Source of the DNA: Myroides profundi | GTDB lineage: Bacteria > Bacteroidota > Bacteroidia > Flavobacteriales > Flavobacteriaceae | DNA: 64,000 bases | Assembly: GCF_000833025.1 (NCBI RefSeq) | Contig: NZ_CP010817.1 | Coordinates: 2,480,001-2,544,000 of the forward strand | Direction: 5' to 3' | Shown: one piece after another, positions 18,554-29,257 of the stretch | How positions within the stretch are numbered: the first letter of the stretch is position 1 | Layout: each line of letters opens with the position of its first letter | The notes under the pieces: generated by a model | Told to the model about the DNA's origin: nothing | Databases searched by the model: none | What the model saw: the letters and a program-made list of their open reading frames with translations, nothing else | Translations under genes and position numbers: made by a program

Positions 18554-19486
18554 TTAGAAAAATCGCGGTGCATTAATTGTACTACGACGGTTAAATAATT
18601 CGAATCTTAAGAAGATTTCGTGTGATCCTGAGTTATAACGTTGAAGCGCAGTAGTCTCAAAGTCATAAGAATATCCTACAAATAGATTTTCATTGACCTG
18701 AAATCCTGCCAAGGCGCTCACTGAAGCATCCCAACGATAAGCAGCTCCTAAAGTAAACTTGTCATACATCAAAAAGTTAGCTGTTAAATCAACTTGTAAT
18801 GGTGCTCCACTTACCGCCTTAACTAAAGCGGCTGGCTTAATTAATAAGTTCTCACTCACATCGAATACATATCCTCCCATTAAGTAGAAGTGCATCTTCT
18901 GACGCATAGTCGTGATATCATTATCATCATAGCGATCTGTAGTCAAGAAGTTCGGAACTGATAACCCTACATACGCTTTATCTGAATACATATAAAGTCC
19001 TGCTCCAATATTAGGATTAAACTTATTATTAATATTCTCTTGACTTACAGGGTCTGTTGGGTTGTGAATATTAAGCTTTGTATAATCAACACTTAATAAA
19101 TTAGCTGTTCCTTTAAGTCCAAAAGCTAATTTGTAATTCTCATTTAAGTCTATTGCATAAGCTAAATCTACAGAGATATTATTCTCATCCATCGCTCCAA
19201 TGCGATCATTGGTAAAGTTCACTCCTAGTCCTAATCCACTTTCTCCAAGAGGCGTAGACACAGACACATTTGCTGTCTTAGGTGCTCCATCTACCCCTAC
19301 CCACTGTGTTCTATACATCCCAAACACATTAAGTGTCCCACGACTACCTGCATAAGCAGGGTTAATCATATTAGTATTATACATATATTGGGTATACTGC
19401 GGATCTTGCTGAGCTTGCATAGTTTGGAAGCAGCCTATTAGCAATAGACTGATTCCAATTTTCTTTATATTTTTCTGAATACTCAT
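18554..19486 (-). CDS. Type IX secretion system membrane protein PorP/SprF family
   Basis: A signal peptide (1-25) is followed by the family opening QDPQYTQYMYNTNMINPAYAGSRG-like (given here in part: QYTQYMYNTNMINPAYAG). A beta-barrel of about 280 residues follows (GLGLGVNFTNDRIG, GGYVFDVSENLLIKPA, LGAAYRWDASVSALAG), ending in FFLRFELF-like strands. Family members help deliver substrates with type B sorting domains to the surface. The gene just upstream encodes such a domain, so they are a likely substrate-partner pair. Confidence 0.93.
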   Translation of the reverse strand: MSIQKNIKKIGISLLLIGCFQTMQAQQDPQYTQYMYNTNMINPAYAGSRGTLNVFGMYRTQWVGVDGAPKTANVSVSTPLGESGLGLGVNFTNDRIGAMDENNISVDLAYAIDLNENYKLAFGLKGTANLLSVDYTKLNIHNPTDPVSQENINNKFNPNIGAGLYMYSDKAYVGLSVPNFLTTDRYDDNDITTMRQKMHFYLMGGYVFDVSENLLIKPAALVKAVSGAPLQVDLTANFLMYDKFTLGAAYRWDASVSALAGFQVNENLFVGYSYDFETTALQRYNSGSHEIFLRFELFNRRSTINAPRFF

Positions 19487-19494
19487 AACTCTTC

Positions 19495-20775
19495 TTACTT
19501 ATTACTTTCTAAATGTAGATACCCCGATTTCTTAATCATACGTGAACCATGCTTATCTTTATACTCATAAGTAACAATATAAAAGTATGCTCCTGTTGGT
19601 AATTTCTCATTTTTACTAATGGTTACTCGTCCTTCTGAATATCCTCTAAACACATTACCTACACTGTCATAATTATGTGTATCAAACACCTTCACTCCCC
19701 AACGGTTATAGATTTCTACTGTATTATTAGGGAACCTATTGATATTATCTATGATGAAGTAATCATTCTTACCGTCTCCATCAGGCGTCACAAGATTGTA
19801 AATAACGATATCACCATCTAAGATTAAATCTGTCTTAACAGTCGCTAACGTAAAGAATCCGTAGCCCTTAACACTCGTAGGTGTAGTGATCTCTTTCTTC
19901 TCTAGATCCACTACTCCTCCTTCATCTACCCAAAGTTGTTGTTTAGCATCCCAACGCACAATGTGTAATTCTTTCTCTGGATTAACCAATAACTCTTTTG
20001 GTGTAGTACGCTCATCCCAACTCAGTGTCAGCATGATGTCTCCTTTACTATTATCTCTTCCTTTATCTACTGTCCAATACTCGCGTTCATCTAGTAAGTT
20101 AATCACTCCTGACTTCGCATTGCGAGCTGTAAAGAAATTCTTATCATCTAAGTTGTACTTCCCTTGATAAGCATCCTTTACATGCTCAGGAGCAGTGATT
20201 CTAGCATAGCGGTATAGTCCTCTATCTCCTTTTGGATATTGAAACTCCTCATTACCTATCTTCTCTACATAACCTTCTGCGTGACTTTTATCTGTAGGAT
20301 GTAAAGCCTTGGCTCCTTGATGAAACGTTAGCATTCCTTTTAAAGAATCAACCTTAATAATACCGTCTTTAAAATCTACTGATCCGCGTACATTCGCTTC
20401 GTTTTTAAGGTCAAAAGCTACAACTGGCTCTGCATTATCTAAGACTACATTATAAAAGTCAGTAGGTTTACTTCCCGATATAAGCTGTTGCCCTGTTTGA
20501 TCTTCGTATTTAGTGAAGACAGCTACAGATTTTGTAGCATTATCTTTGTGATAATATAGGTTTTCATTTTTAAAGTTGTTGTAGTAATAGGCTGAACCGT
20601 TATTCTCTACTATTCCTTTTTCTGTATTAGTAAAGTCATAAATAGTAGATAATAATCCTCCCTCTGCAATAGAGAATTTTCCTTGGTTAACTAAAACCTG
20701 ATCTTTCTTCTCTTTTTGAGCGATACTAGGTAAGCTTATCAAAAGCCCACCTAGTATTATTATTTTCTTTTTCAT
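19495..20775 (-). CDS. Secreted protein with gliding-motility-type (CHU_C) C-terminal sorting domain
   Basis: After a signal peptide (1-19, ending SIAQ), the body has about 300 residues without a family I recognise. The last 90 residues form the type B sorting domain: TPDGDGKNDYFIIDNI, VEIYNRWGVKVFDT and PTGAYFYIVTYEYKD near the end. Type IX secretion should export and attach it. It follows the 690-aa gene by one base and precedes PorP/SprF by 8 nt, so translation is probably coupled. It may carry or anchor the collagen-like and Ig-like proteins encoded upstream (inference). Confidence 0.88.
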   Translation of the reverse strand: MKKKIIILGGLLISLPSIAQKEKKDQVLVNQGKFSIAEGGLLSTIYDFTNTEKGIVENNGSAYYYNNFKNENLYYHKDNATKSVAVFTKYEDQTGQQLISGSKPTDFYNVVLDNAEPVVAFDLKNEANVRGSVDFKDGIIKVDSLKGMLTFHQGAKALHPTDKSHAEGYVEKIGNEEFQYPKGDRGLYRYARITAPEHVKDAYQGKYNLDDKNFFTARNAKSGVINLLDEREYWTVDKGRDNSKGDIMLTLSWDERTTPKELLVNPEKELHIVRWDAKQQLWVDEGGVVDLEKKEITTPTSVKGYGFFTLATVKTDLILDGDIVIYNLVTPDGDGKNDYFIIDNINRFPNNTVEIYNRWGVKVFDTHNYDSVGNVFRGYSEGRVTISKNEKLPTGAYFYIVTYEYKDKHGSRMIKKSGYLHLESNK

Positions 20776-20776
20776 A

Positions 20777-22849
20777 CTACTTTTTTCTTTTTATTGTTTT
20801 ACTAGTAGTGGTAGGGTTAGTGATAATCAAAGGTTTTTTACAGTTATCTTGATCAGTAATTACCTCTACTGTACTAGCTGATATACAGTCTCCTGTTGTT
20901 ATCGTCCATGTAAACTTATATGTTCCTGTTGCATCTAATCCTGCTACAATAGTTCTAGAATTAGTATCATCACTAAATGTTGGTGTCATTCCGACTGGTG
21001 CTGACTCCACAGTCCATTTCCCTTGGCCAGCACCTGGATCATTTCCTACTAAAACAGTACGGGCTCTACAGAAAAGATCATCTTGGTTACTACCTGCATT
21101 TGATCCCACCTGTTCTGAAACGATTACTTTAAAAGTAGTTTCTCTAGAGGCTCCTGAACAAGCATATTCTTGTGCCACAAGCCAATCTACATGACTTCCA
21201 TAACCTATCGCTTTAATCTTAAAGACATATTCTCCAGGTTTGTTTAAATTATCTATAACTGTAGAAGTACTTTTAAGTGTTCTTTGATTCCATATATCTC
21301 TTTCAAATTGAGGTTCAGCTGAACCATTAGGTTTTGAAACTACTTCTAACTCATAGTTTCCATAAAAACCTTGGAAATAAGTTTTATTAATTACTTCTTG
21401 AAAAGGTGTAGGTAATATAACATTTGCTTTAACAGTTCCTGTTCCAGGATAACATACTATTATATCTTCAACTTTTAAATCTGAGCGATTACCATCTGAT
21501 ACATGAATATAATAACTAACAGAAATATAACACCCTCCATTACTTATATTTATACTAATGGGATAGGTTCCTGCTTTCCAACCTCCCACAGGTGGAGTAA
21601 CAGTAAAATATCTAACTTTTTTACCTGCCTCAAACATTTGCACATTAGGTACAACACCTCCAGGTGTATTCCCACTACTAGCAGATGCAGTTGTTATTGT
21701 TGTTAACGGATCGTCTTTTTCGTTAAGTGAAAAATATACATTAATGGGGCTACTATCTCCTACTTTTCCACAAAGAAGCTCTCCTCCTGTTCCTCCTCCA
21801 GCATAATTCATATACTGTTCAGGATGATCTGCTAGTACAAAATTAATTTCACCTGGTTTTACACCTGTTTTGTTAAAAGTAATTATAGGTGTAGTGTATT
21901 CTCCAATAGCATTTTTTACTGTTAAGGTAAATTTATATACTCCTACATTATCCATTCTGAAATATACTCTACTTATATCTAACAACTTAAAATCAAATAC
22001 ACCTGTTCCTGGTTTTTGTATCGTATTTAAAGTTATAGTTGTACCAGATGTAGGGCTACCAGCAGCATTAGGTTTATCTGTTGCAAAAGCAGGAGAATTA
22101 GCAAGCAAATCAAAGAACATAGTGTCATCAACAATATTCTCTCCACAACTTGAGATTTGTTCAGGAACAATTATATGTGGATTAGGAATAAAACGCACTA
22201 TTACCTCCTTTTCTATTACACAAAACGGATTGTGTATAGAAGTAATTTTTAAAATCAATTTATACGCTGGATCAGCATCGTGATTTGATTTTTTAATTAA
22301 ACTAAAGGTAGGATTAGCAATGTTCTTATTACTAATACTTGTATTGATATCTGTAGTAGTTGAATATTTCTCATATTGTAAAATATTAACAGCTCTCCAT
22401 TCACCAGTAAATCCTTCAGGTATTACCCCATTTAGTTGAACTGTTCCTGTTGTAGCAGGTACGTTCAAAATATTACTACCTGCACTGAATGATGACACAT
22501 CCCCTGAAGAGGTAATCGTAACTTTAGAAGGTGCTGTAATACTACCTCCTGCATTAACCTTCGTTAATTTAAAAACATAAGGTCCTGGTTTATTCATTCC
22601 AGTAACAGTAGGAGTTAGGATATTTGGATTACTAATTATTGGATCTGTCGCTCCAGCTGGTTTACTTTCTATAGACCATGTTATCCCTTTAGTATCTCCT
22701 GCATCTGTACTCCCTTCTAAAGTATATTCTGTACCACAAATAGTTCTATTTCCTCCAGCATTTACAGATTGTGCATACCCTACCACCGTACTTACTAATG
22801 TAAATACTAGGATATATAGGTATTTATTTATATTTCTTATATAATTCAT
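20777..22849 (-). CDS. Large secreted Ig/PKD-like repeat protein
   Basis: A signal peptide (about 8-26, ending GYAQ) precedes several beta-sandwich modules with the phrase KPGPYVFKLTKV / KPGEYVFKIKAI / ATGTYKFTWTI, typical of PKD or Ig-like repeats. Three related openings are visible (NAGGNRTICG, DLKVEDIIVCYPG, NAGSNQDDLFCRA). No C-terminal sorting domain is present (it ends in SKTIKRKK); the next gene, one base downstream, has one. The two may act as a pair. Likely a surface structural protein; exact role unknown. Confidence 0.82.
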   Translation of the reverse strand: MNYIRNINKYLYILVFTLVSTVVGYAQSVNAGGNRTICGTEYTLEGSTDAGDTKGITWSIESKPAGATDPIISNPNILTPTVTGMNKPGPYVFKLTKVNAGGSITAPSKVTITSSGDVSSFSAGSNILNVPATTGTVQLNGVIPEGFTGEWRAVNILQYEKYSTTTDINTSISNKNIANPTFSLIKKSNHDADPAYKLILKITSIHNPFCVIEKEVIVRFIPNPHIIVPEQISSCGENIVDDTMFFDLLANSPAFATDKPNAAGSPTSGTTITLNTIQKPGTGVFDFKLLDISRVYFRMDNVGVYKFTLTVKNAIGEYTTPIITFNKTGVKPGEINFVLADHPEQYMNYAGGGTGGELLCGKVGDSSPINVYFSLNEKDDPLTTITTASASSGNTPGGVVPNVQMFEAGKKVRYFTVTPPVGGWKAGTYPISINISNGGCYISVSYYIHVSDGNRSDLKVEDIIVCYPGTGTVKANVILPTPFQEVINKTYFQGFYGNYELEVVSKPNGSAEPQFERDIWNQRTLKSTSTVIDNLNKPGEYVFKIKAIGYGSHVDWLVAQEYACSGASRETTFKVIVSEQVGSNAGSNQDDLFCRARTVLVGNDPGAGQGKWTVESAPVGMTPTFSDDTNSRTIVAGLDATGTYKFTWTITTGDCISASTVEVITDQDNCKKPLIITNPTTTSKTIKRKK

Positions 22850-22903
22850 AAACTTATCATGATTAATTAAGTAACTCTTCGTTACAATTACTTAGCTATA
22901 TAC

Positions 22904-22933
22904 CTAGACTTGCCCAATAAAAGACAAGCCTAG
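22904..22933 (-). other. Intercistronic hairpin in the surface operon
   Basis: Read on the minus (sense) strand, CTAGGCTTG pairs with CAAGTCTAG over 9 bp, with one G-U pair, around a 12-nt loop. It lies in the 97-nt spacer between the collagen-like gene and the 690-aa gene. There is no T-run, so it may be a processing or stability element rather than a terminator. Confidence 0.4.
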
Positions 22934-22946
22934 ATAAAATAGTTTA

Positions 22947-24578
22947 TTAATTATCGTTTCTTACAGCGAATACAATATTCATAAATGTACCTACTGTTAC
23001 GTCTGCACCTGGTTGTAATTCGTAGTTTAATATTCCACTATCACTTACTGTTACAACTTTAAATACTGAAGTATCATACCATGTTATATGGTAATCTAAC
23101 TCAGACGCTGGCAATACTGGTAAAGTTGTATTCTTACCTGTATTAGACGTTTTTGGAGTTCCAAACTGCATCGTATAACGTCCATATAAATCAATCTTAC
23201 CAAGTAAAGTAGTATCACTAAAAGTATCACTTGCTAAATGACCTGATCCAGGAGCATTTAATTGCTCTTGACTCGTAGGAATAACAATAGAAGGCATATA
23301 GAAGAACTTCGGCATGGCTGCTTTTAATCCTTTAATAATATCTCCATTATTATCAACAGCCATTAGATGTTGAGTTTGTTCATTCTGAACATTTTTCTTA
23401 TCTAATCCTTTTAATGCTAAAGTATTTGCGCTTGTTGTTACAATCTCAGTAGCCTTTAATAGAGTACCTCCTAACTGTACATTACTTCCTGTTTTAGTCA
23501 ATCCATTATCTGCAGTTACACCTAAAGTAGATTTATCCTCCCATTTTGGTTTTCCAGTAGCATCAGTTACTAATACCTGATTATTTCCACCATTTGCCAT
23601 ATCTATTGGTTGGATTGTACCATCTTTAATTTTACCAGATGTAATAGACTCGTCTTTTACTCTAAGACTTGTTTCTACTAATACAGCTCTAGTACCACCT
23701 TCTGTCACTTCTATTGTTGGTTCTGAATCAGCAGCTTTAAGATTTTTAGCATTTAATACATTCGTTACATCTATACTAGGGGTTCCTGCTACCCATTCTG
23801 TTCCATTATACACTAACGCTTGACCATTAGTAGTTGGAGCATCCTGATTCACAGATTTTCCTTTTAACGATGTCAGTTTATTAGTATTTGCTGGTCCTGT
23901 TACATCCCCTACTAAGATTAGTTTAGATTCATCTGCATTTACTACATATGGGCTACCTTCTGTACCTGCTCCAGTAATTGTAATAGCGTGACCTTGTATA
24001 GTTTTTCCACCGATACCGTCTTTTCCGTCTGCTCCATCTTCTCCTTTAGGTCCCAAGATATTTGTCCATGTATTTGTTGTTGGATCATAAACCCACACTC
24101 CTGAATCATTGTGTACAATAGTTACGCCTTCGCCTGGCCCTCCTGCTTCACCTGGTTTACCTGGTTCTCCTGTCTGACCTGGTTGTGACTCTGACTTGAA
24201 GCCTGTATCTCCTTTGTCTCCTTTAGGCCCTAAGATATTTGTCCATGTATTTGTTGTTGGATCATAAACCCACACTCCTGAATCATTGTGTACAATAGTT
24301 ACGCCTTCACCTGGTCCTCCTGCTTCACCTGGTTTCCCTGGTTCTCCTGTCTGACCTGGTTGTGACTCTGACTTGAAGCCTGTATCTCCTTTGTCTCCTT
24401 TAGGCCCTAAGATATTTGTCCATGTATTTGTTGTTGAATCATAAACCCACACTCCTGAATCATTGTGTACAATAGTTACTCCTTCACCTGGTCCTCCTGC
24501 TTCACCTGGTTTCCCTGGTTCTCCTGTCTGACCTGGTTTTGACTCTGACTTGAAGCCTGCCCTAAAATATTTGTCCAT
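22947..24578 (-). pseudogene. C-terminal part of the broken collagen-like surface protein
   Basis: This frame holds three collagen-like modules of about 59 residues (GFKSESQPGQTGEPGKPGEA, then a VTIVHNDSGVWVYDPTTNTW unit, then GPKGDKGDT), followed by a non-repetitive C-terminal region of about 370 residues ending VGTFMNIVFAVRNDN. The ATG at 24578 is an accident of a shifted frame (the bases normally encode NTWTNILG), so this is the 3' part of the gene that begins at 28670. It shows no sorting domain. As assembled it has no credible start. It may be intact in the living cell if the repeats were misassembled. Confidence 0.7.
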
Positions 24579-25015
24579 GTATTTGTTGTTGGGTCATAAA
24601 CCCATACTCCTGAATCATTGTGTACAATAGTTACGCCTTCGCCTGGGCCGCCAGCTTCACCTGGTTTACCTGGTTCGCCTGTCTTACCTGGTTGTGACTC
24701 GGACTTGAAGCCTGCCCTAAAATATTTGTCCATGTATTTGTTGTTGGGTCATAAACCCATACTCCTGAATCATTGTGTACAATAGTTACGCCTTCGCCTG
24801 GGCCGCCAGCTTCACCTGGTTTACCTGGTTCGCCTGTCTTACCTGGTTGTGACTCGGACTTGAAGCCTGCCCTAAGATATTTGTCCATGTATTTGTTGTT
24901 GGGTCATAAACCCATACTCCTGAATCATTGTGTACAATAGTTACGCCTTCGCCTGGGCCGCCAGCTTCACCTGGTTTACCTGGTTCGCCTGTCTTACCTG
25001 GTTGTGACTCGGACT
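24551..25015 (-). repeat. Three tandem 155-bp repeats inside the collagen-like gene
   Basis: The phrase TGAAGCCTGCCCTAA recurs at 24551, 24706 and 24861, exactly 155 bp apart. Since 155 is not a multiple of three, each unit shifts the frame. Each unit equals one collagen-like module that has lost the bases coding for the PKGDKGDT segment at its junction. Confidence 0.85.
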
Positions 25016-25380
25016 TGAAGCCCTCCTGCTTCACCTGGTTTACCTGGTTCTCCTGTCTGACCTGGCTGTGACTCTGACTTGAAGCCTGTATCTCCTTTGT
25101 CTCCTTTGTCTCCTTTTTCTCCTTTAGGACCTAAGATATTTGTCCACGTATTTGTTGTTGGATCATAAACCCATACTCCCGAATCATTGTGTACAATAGT
25201 TACGCCTTCGCCTGGTCCTCCTGCTTCACCTGGTTTCCCTGGTTCTCCTGTCTTACCTGGCTGTGACTCTGACTTGAAGCCTGTATCTCCTTTGTCTCCT
25301 TTAGGTCCTAAAATATTTGTCCACGTATTTGTTGTTGGATCATAAACCCATACTCCTGAATCATTGTGTACAATAGTCAC
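24994..25380 (-). pseudogene. Internal fragment of the collagen-like gene
   Basis: A frame of about 128 codons reads two VTIVHNDSG modules joined by GPKGDKGDTGFKSES and GPKGEKGDKGDKGDT. It ends in an out-of-frame junction (GEAGGLQVRVTTR, stop) near 25020, where one module is spliced into another. Its start is a GTG overlapping the previous stop. It is part of the gene running from 28670 to 22947, not a separate gene. Confidence 0.65.
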
Positions 25381-26830
25381 TCCTTCGCCTGGGCCGCCAG
25401 CTCTTTAGGTCCTAAAATATTTGTCCACGTATTTGCTGGTCCTGTTACATCCCCTACTAAGATTAGTTTAGATTCATCTGCATTTACTACATATGGGCTT
25501 CCTTCTGTACCTGCTCCAGTAATTGTAATAGCGTGACCTTGTATAGTTTTTCCACCGATACCGTCTTTTCCGTCTGCTCCATCTTCTCCTTTAGGTCCCA
25601 AGATATTTGTCCATGTATTTGTTGGTGGATCATAAACCCACACTCCTGAATCATTGTGTACAATAGTCACTCCTTCGCCTGGGCCGCCAGCTCTTTAGGT
25701 CCTAAAATATTTGTCCACGTATTTGCTGGTCCTGTTACATCCCCTACTAAGATTAGTTTAGATTCATCTGCATTTACTACATATGGGCTTCCTTCTGTAC
25801 CTGCTCCAGTAATTGTAATAGCGTGACCTTGTATAGTTTTTCCACCGATACCGTCTTTTCCGTCTGCTCCATCTTCTCCTTTAGGTCCCAAGATATTTGT
25901 CCATGTATTTGTTGGTGGATCATAAACCCACACTCCTGAATCATTGTGTACAATAGTCACTCCTTCGCCTGGGCCGCCAGCTCTTTAGGTCCTAAAATAT
26001 TTGTCCACGTATTTGCTGGTCCTGTTACATCCCCTACTAAGATTAGTTTAGATTCATCTGCATTTACTACATATGGGCTTCCTTCTGTACCTGCTCCAGT
26101 AATTGTAATAGCGTGACCTTGTATAGTTTTTCCACCGATACCGTCTTTTCCGTCTGCTCCATCTTCTCCTTTAGGTCCCAAGATATTTGTCCATGTATTT
26201 GTTGGTGGATCATAAACCCACACTCCTGAATCATTGTGTACAATAGTCACTCCTTCGCCTGGGCCGCCAGCTCTTTAGGTCCTAAAATATTTGTCCACGT
26301 ATTTGCTGGTCCTGTTACATCCCCTACTAAGATTAGTTTAGATTCATCTGCATTTACTACATATGGGCTTCCTTCTGTACCTGCTCCAGTAATTGTAATA
26401 GCGTGACCTTGTATAGTTTTTCCACCGATACCGTCTTTTCCGTCTGCTCCATCTTCTCCTTTAGGTCCCAAGATATTTGTCCATGTATTTGTTGGTGGAT
26501 CATAAACCCACACTCCTGAATCATTGTGTACAATAGTCACTCCTTCGCCTGGGCCGCCAGCTCTTTAGGTCCTAAAATATTTGTCCACGTATTTGCTGGT
26601 CCTGTTACATCCCCTACTAAGATTAGTTTAGATTCATCTGCATTTACTACATATGGGCTTCCTTCTGTACCTGCTCCAGTAATTGTAATAGCGTGACCTT
26701 GTATAGTTTTTCCACCGATACCGTCTTTTCCGTCTGCTCCATCTTCTCCTTTAGGTCCCAAGATATTTGTCCATGTATTTGTTGGTGGATCATAAACCCA
26801 CACTCCTGAATCATTGTGTACAATAGTCAC
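25381..26830 (-). repeat. Five exact tandem 290-bp repeats inside the collagen-like gene
   Basis: The phrase TCCTTCGCCTGGGCCGCCAG recurs at 25381, 25671, 25961, 26251, 26541 and 26831. Units appear identical. Each encodes VTIVHNDSGVWVYDPPTNTW, then part of the normally unique C-terminal region (GKTIQGHAITITGAGTEGSP, LILVGDVTGPANT), then jumps back at GCAAATAC into TWTNILGPK. It ends in a stop (ELAAQAKE) that overlaps the next GTG as GTGA. 290 is not a multiple of three. A sixth, shorter unit of 105 bp follows (26831-26935). Confidence 0.85.
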
Positions 26831-26930
26831 TCCTTCGCCTGGGCCGCCAGCTCTTTAGGTCCTAAAATATTTGTCCAAGTATTTGTTGTTGGATCATAAA
26901 CCCATACTCCTGAATCATTGTGTACAATAG

Positions 26931-28670
26931 TCACTCCTTCGCCTGGGCCGCCAGCTCTTTAGGTCCTAAAATATTTGTCCACGTATTTGTTGTTGGATCA
27001 TAAACCCATACTCCTGAATCATTGTGTACAATAGTTACTCCTTCGCCTGGTCCTCCAGCTTCACCTGGTTTACCTGGTTCTCCTGTCTTACCTGGTTGTG
27101 ACTCGGACTTGAAGCCTGTATCTCCTTTGTCACCATCTTTCCCATCTGCTCCTTTAGGTCCTAAGATATTTGTCCAAGTATTGGTTGTTGGATCATAAAC
27201 CCATACTCCTGAATCATTGTGAACAATAGTCACTCCTTCACCTGGGCCGCCAGCTTCGCCTGGTTTACCTGGTTCGCCTGTCTTACCTGGTTGTGACTCG
27301 GACTTGAAGCCTGTATCTCCTTTTTCTCCTTTAGGACCTAAGATATTTGTCCACGTATTTGTTGTTGGGTCATATACCCATACTCCTGAATCATTGTGTA
27401 CAATAGTTACGCCTTCGCCTGGTCCTCCTGCTTCACCTGGTTTACCTGGTTCGCCTGTCTTACCTGGTTGTGACTCGGACTTGAAGCCTGTATCTCCTTT
27501 GTCACCTTTTTCTCCTTTAGGACCTAAGATATTTGTCCATGTATTTGTTGTTGGATCATAAACCCATACTCCCGAATCATTGTGTACAATAGTTACGCCT
27601 TCACCTGGTCCTCCTGCTTCACCTGGTTTCCCTGGTTCTCCTGTCTGACCTGGTTGTGACTCTGACTTGAAGCCTGTATCTCCTTTGTCTCCCTTGTCTC
27701 CTTTTATAGCTGCTATAAAAGCTTCTCCATCCTTTCCATCATTACCAGGTAAACTTTGCCAAATTTCTAAAGCAGACTTCCCATCAGCTCCTTTGTCTCC
27801 TTTAGGTCCCTTTGTTAAATCAATAGTAACAGCATCTCCTTTTTCATTTGTATATGTAAATGTTCCATTTCCATTATCTACCAATGTAGTAACCGTTTCA
27901 TTTCCTTTAACGATATCGTTAAACGTGATATTCTTTACTTCTCCTTCTTTTGTTACATAAGTAAATGAATTTCCATCATAATAAACATTCCCACCTACAT
28001 AACTGTTGTTAATTACTTCATACAGTTCTTTCTTAACTATTTCATTGTTAATAATCTCCTTGAAGTTTTTGATTACGCTCTTAGGAAGTTTAATTCTATA
28101 CCCTTTATTTAGAATAGGATTTCCTTTTCTGTCAATTGCATCCTCGTTATAGAAAATATAATCTCCAGAAGTTTCATCATACTCTATCTTAGTAACTTTC
28201 TCTTTTATTTCTACTTTTTCACCATTATCGCCTATGTAGTATAATTTATCACCTTCATAAACAACATTACCTTTAGTTGTATTAACGATATTAGTAATCT
28301 CTTCAACAATATTTTTATTATTGAAAATCTCTTGGTAATTATTAATTACAGCATCAGGAATATCTGCAACAGTAGTTAATCGATTCCATTTATCGATATA
28401 CCAATAATAATATCCTGGTTTCAAATCATTCTTAACAGTAGCAGTATTGTACACAAGCATGCTATTAATTCCATTTTTAGGAAATTCGCTAATTGTAACA
28501 ACATCTTTACTGTCTTTTAATGCAATACGTGGAATCAATAACCCCCTATTGGTTGATTCAATAGTTAACTCTGCCGATTTGTTTGGAGTTAAAGTTCCAA
28601 TCCCTACTTGTGCATTAGCAGCAAAACTACTTACTAATAAAGCAGCTACAGATAGTACTCTTTTTTTCAT
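26931..28670 (-). pseudogene. N-terminal part of the broken collagen-like surface protein
   Basis: A signal peptide (1-21, ending ANAQ) is followed by VGIGTLTPN and a segment typical of secreted flavobacterial repeat proteins (RGLLIPRIALKDS, MLVYNTATVKNDLKPGYYYW). A beta-rich region of about 200 residues follows, then GPKGDKGADGKS and four collagen-like modules with Gly-X-Y runs. It stops after GPKELAAQAKE at the first faulty repeat junction. A promoter-like box lies at 28792-28799. It heads the operon with the Ig-like, sorting-domain, PorP/SprF and OmpA genes. Read with 22947-24578 it is one very long gene; whether broken in life or only in the assembly is open. Confidence 0.75.
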
Positions 28671-28790
28671 ATATTTCTCTACAATTTATTTTAACCTAAC
28701 AATACTTGATTTATATTACTACATCCTATTCCGTAAATAGTACTAAAGAATAGAAATACAATTAACTCCCTGTTCAGAAATTATTGACAA

Positions 28791-28804
28791 GCAAATATAT
28801 TTGC
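28791..28804 (-). promoter_or_regulatory. Promoter of the surface operon inside a 14-bp palindrome
   Basis: GCAAATATATTTGC is a perfect palindrome that contains TATATTTG, a TAnnTTTG -7 box, on both strands. Transcription toward 28670 would leave a leader of about 115 nt. No TTG stands at ideal spacing. A palindromic -7 box could also fire in the other direction. Confidence 0.4.
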
Positions 28805-29257
28805 ACCAATTGTTAATAATTGTATCAGAAATCGACTAAAATGATTAAATGAAACGTATTGATACGTAGTTTAACGAATGAAACAAAAACACAACACACT
28901 ACAAATCAATAAAGTAAATACAAAACTAGTTTTGAAATATTAGGTCAGCTCTATTTAACCACTACTCCTCTTTTACCTTTTAGTTTTGCATAAGAGTGGT
29001 ACTCTTTTACTTAATTAATAAAGCTGATTAGTACAAAAACAGAGGTTAACAATAGGATAGGGATAATCAAAAAAGTTTGCTTTTACTTGTAAAAAAGACA
29101 GTTCCAATATTTGGTGATAATATTATTTTCTCAAAATAAAAGACAAGGATAATAGGTCACATATTTCTCTATTCTATTAAATAATTCTTCCTACCAAGAC
29201 AAAAGTTTAGTTATAAAAAAGCTAGAAACTTTCTGATAAAAAAAGTTTTGTTTGGGG
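28805..29257. other. Intergenic stretch without recognised content
   Basis: AT-rich sequence between the surface-operon promoter and the repeat/hairpin element at 29258. I see no gene, RNA or repeat that I can support. Confidence 0.4.

Noticed and set aside
25381..26830. CRISPR-like array of exact repeats
   Set aside because: Units are 290 bp, adjoin without unique spacers and encode collagen-like modules in one strand; they are protein-coding tandem repeats.
25377..26830. Five separate 97-aa genes in tandem
   Set aside because: Each starts at an internal GTG and ends at a chimeric junction; they are pieces of one repeat-rich gene, not independent genes.
27304..27960. Plus-strand open frames opposite the collagen-like gene
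   Set aside because: They are antisense shadows of Gly-Pro-rich codons; composition is Pro/Ser-rich without any domain.
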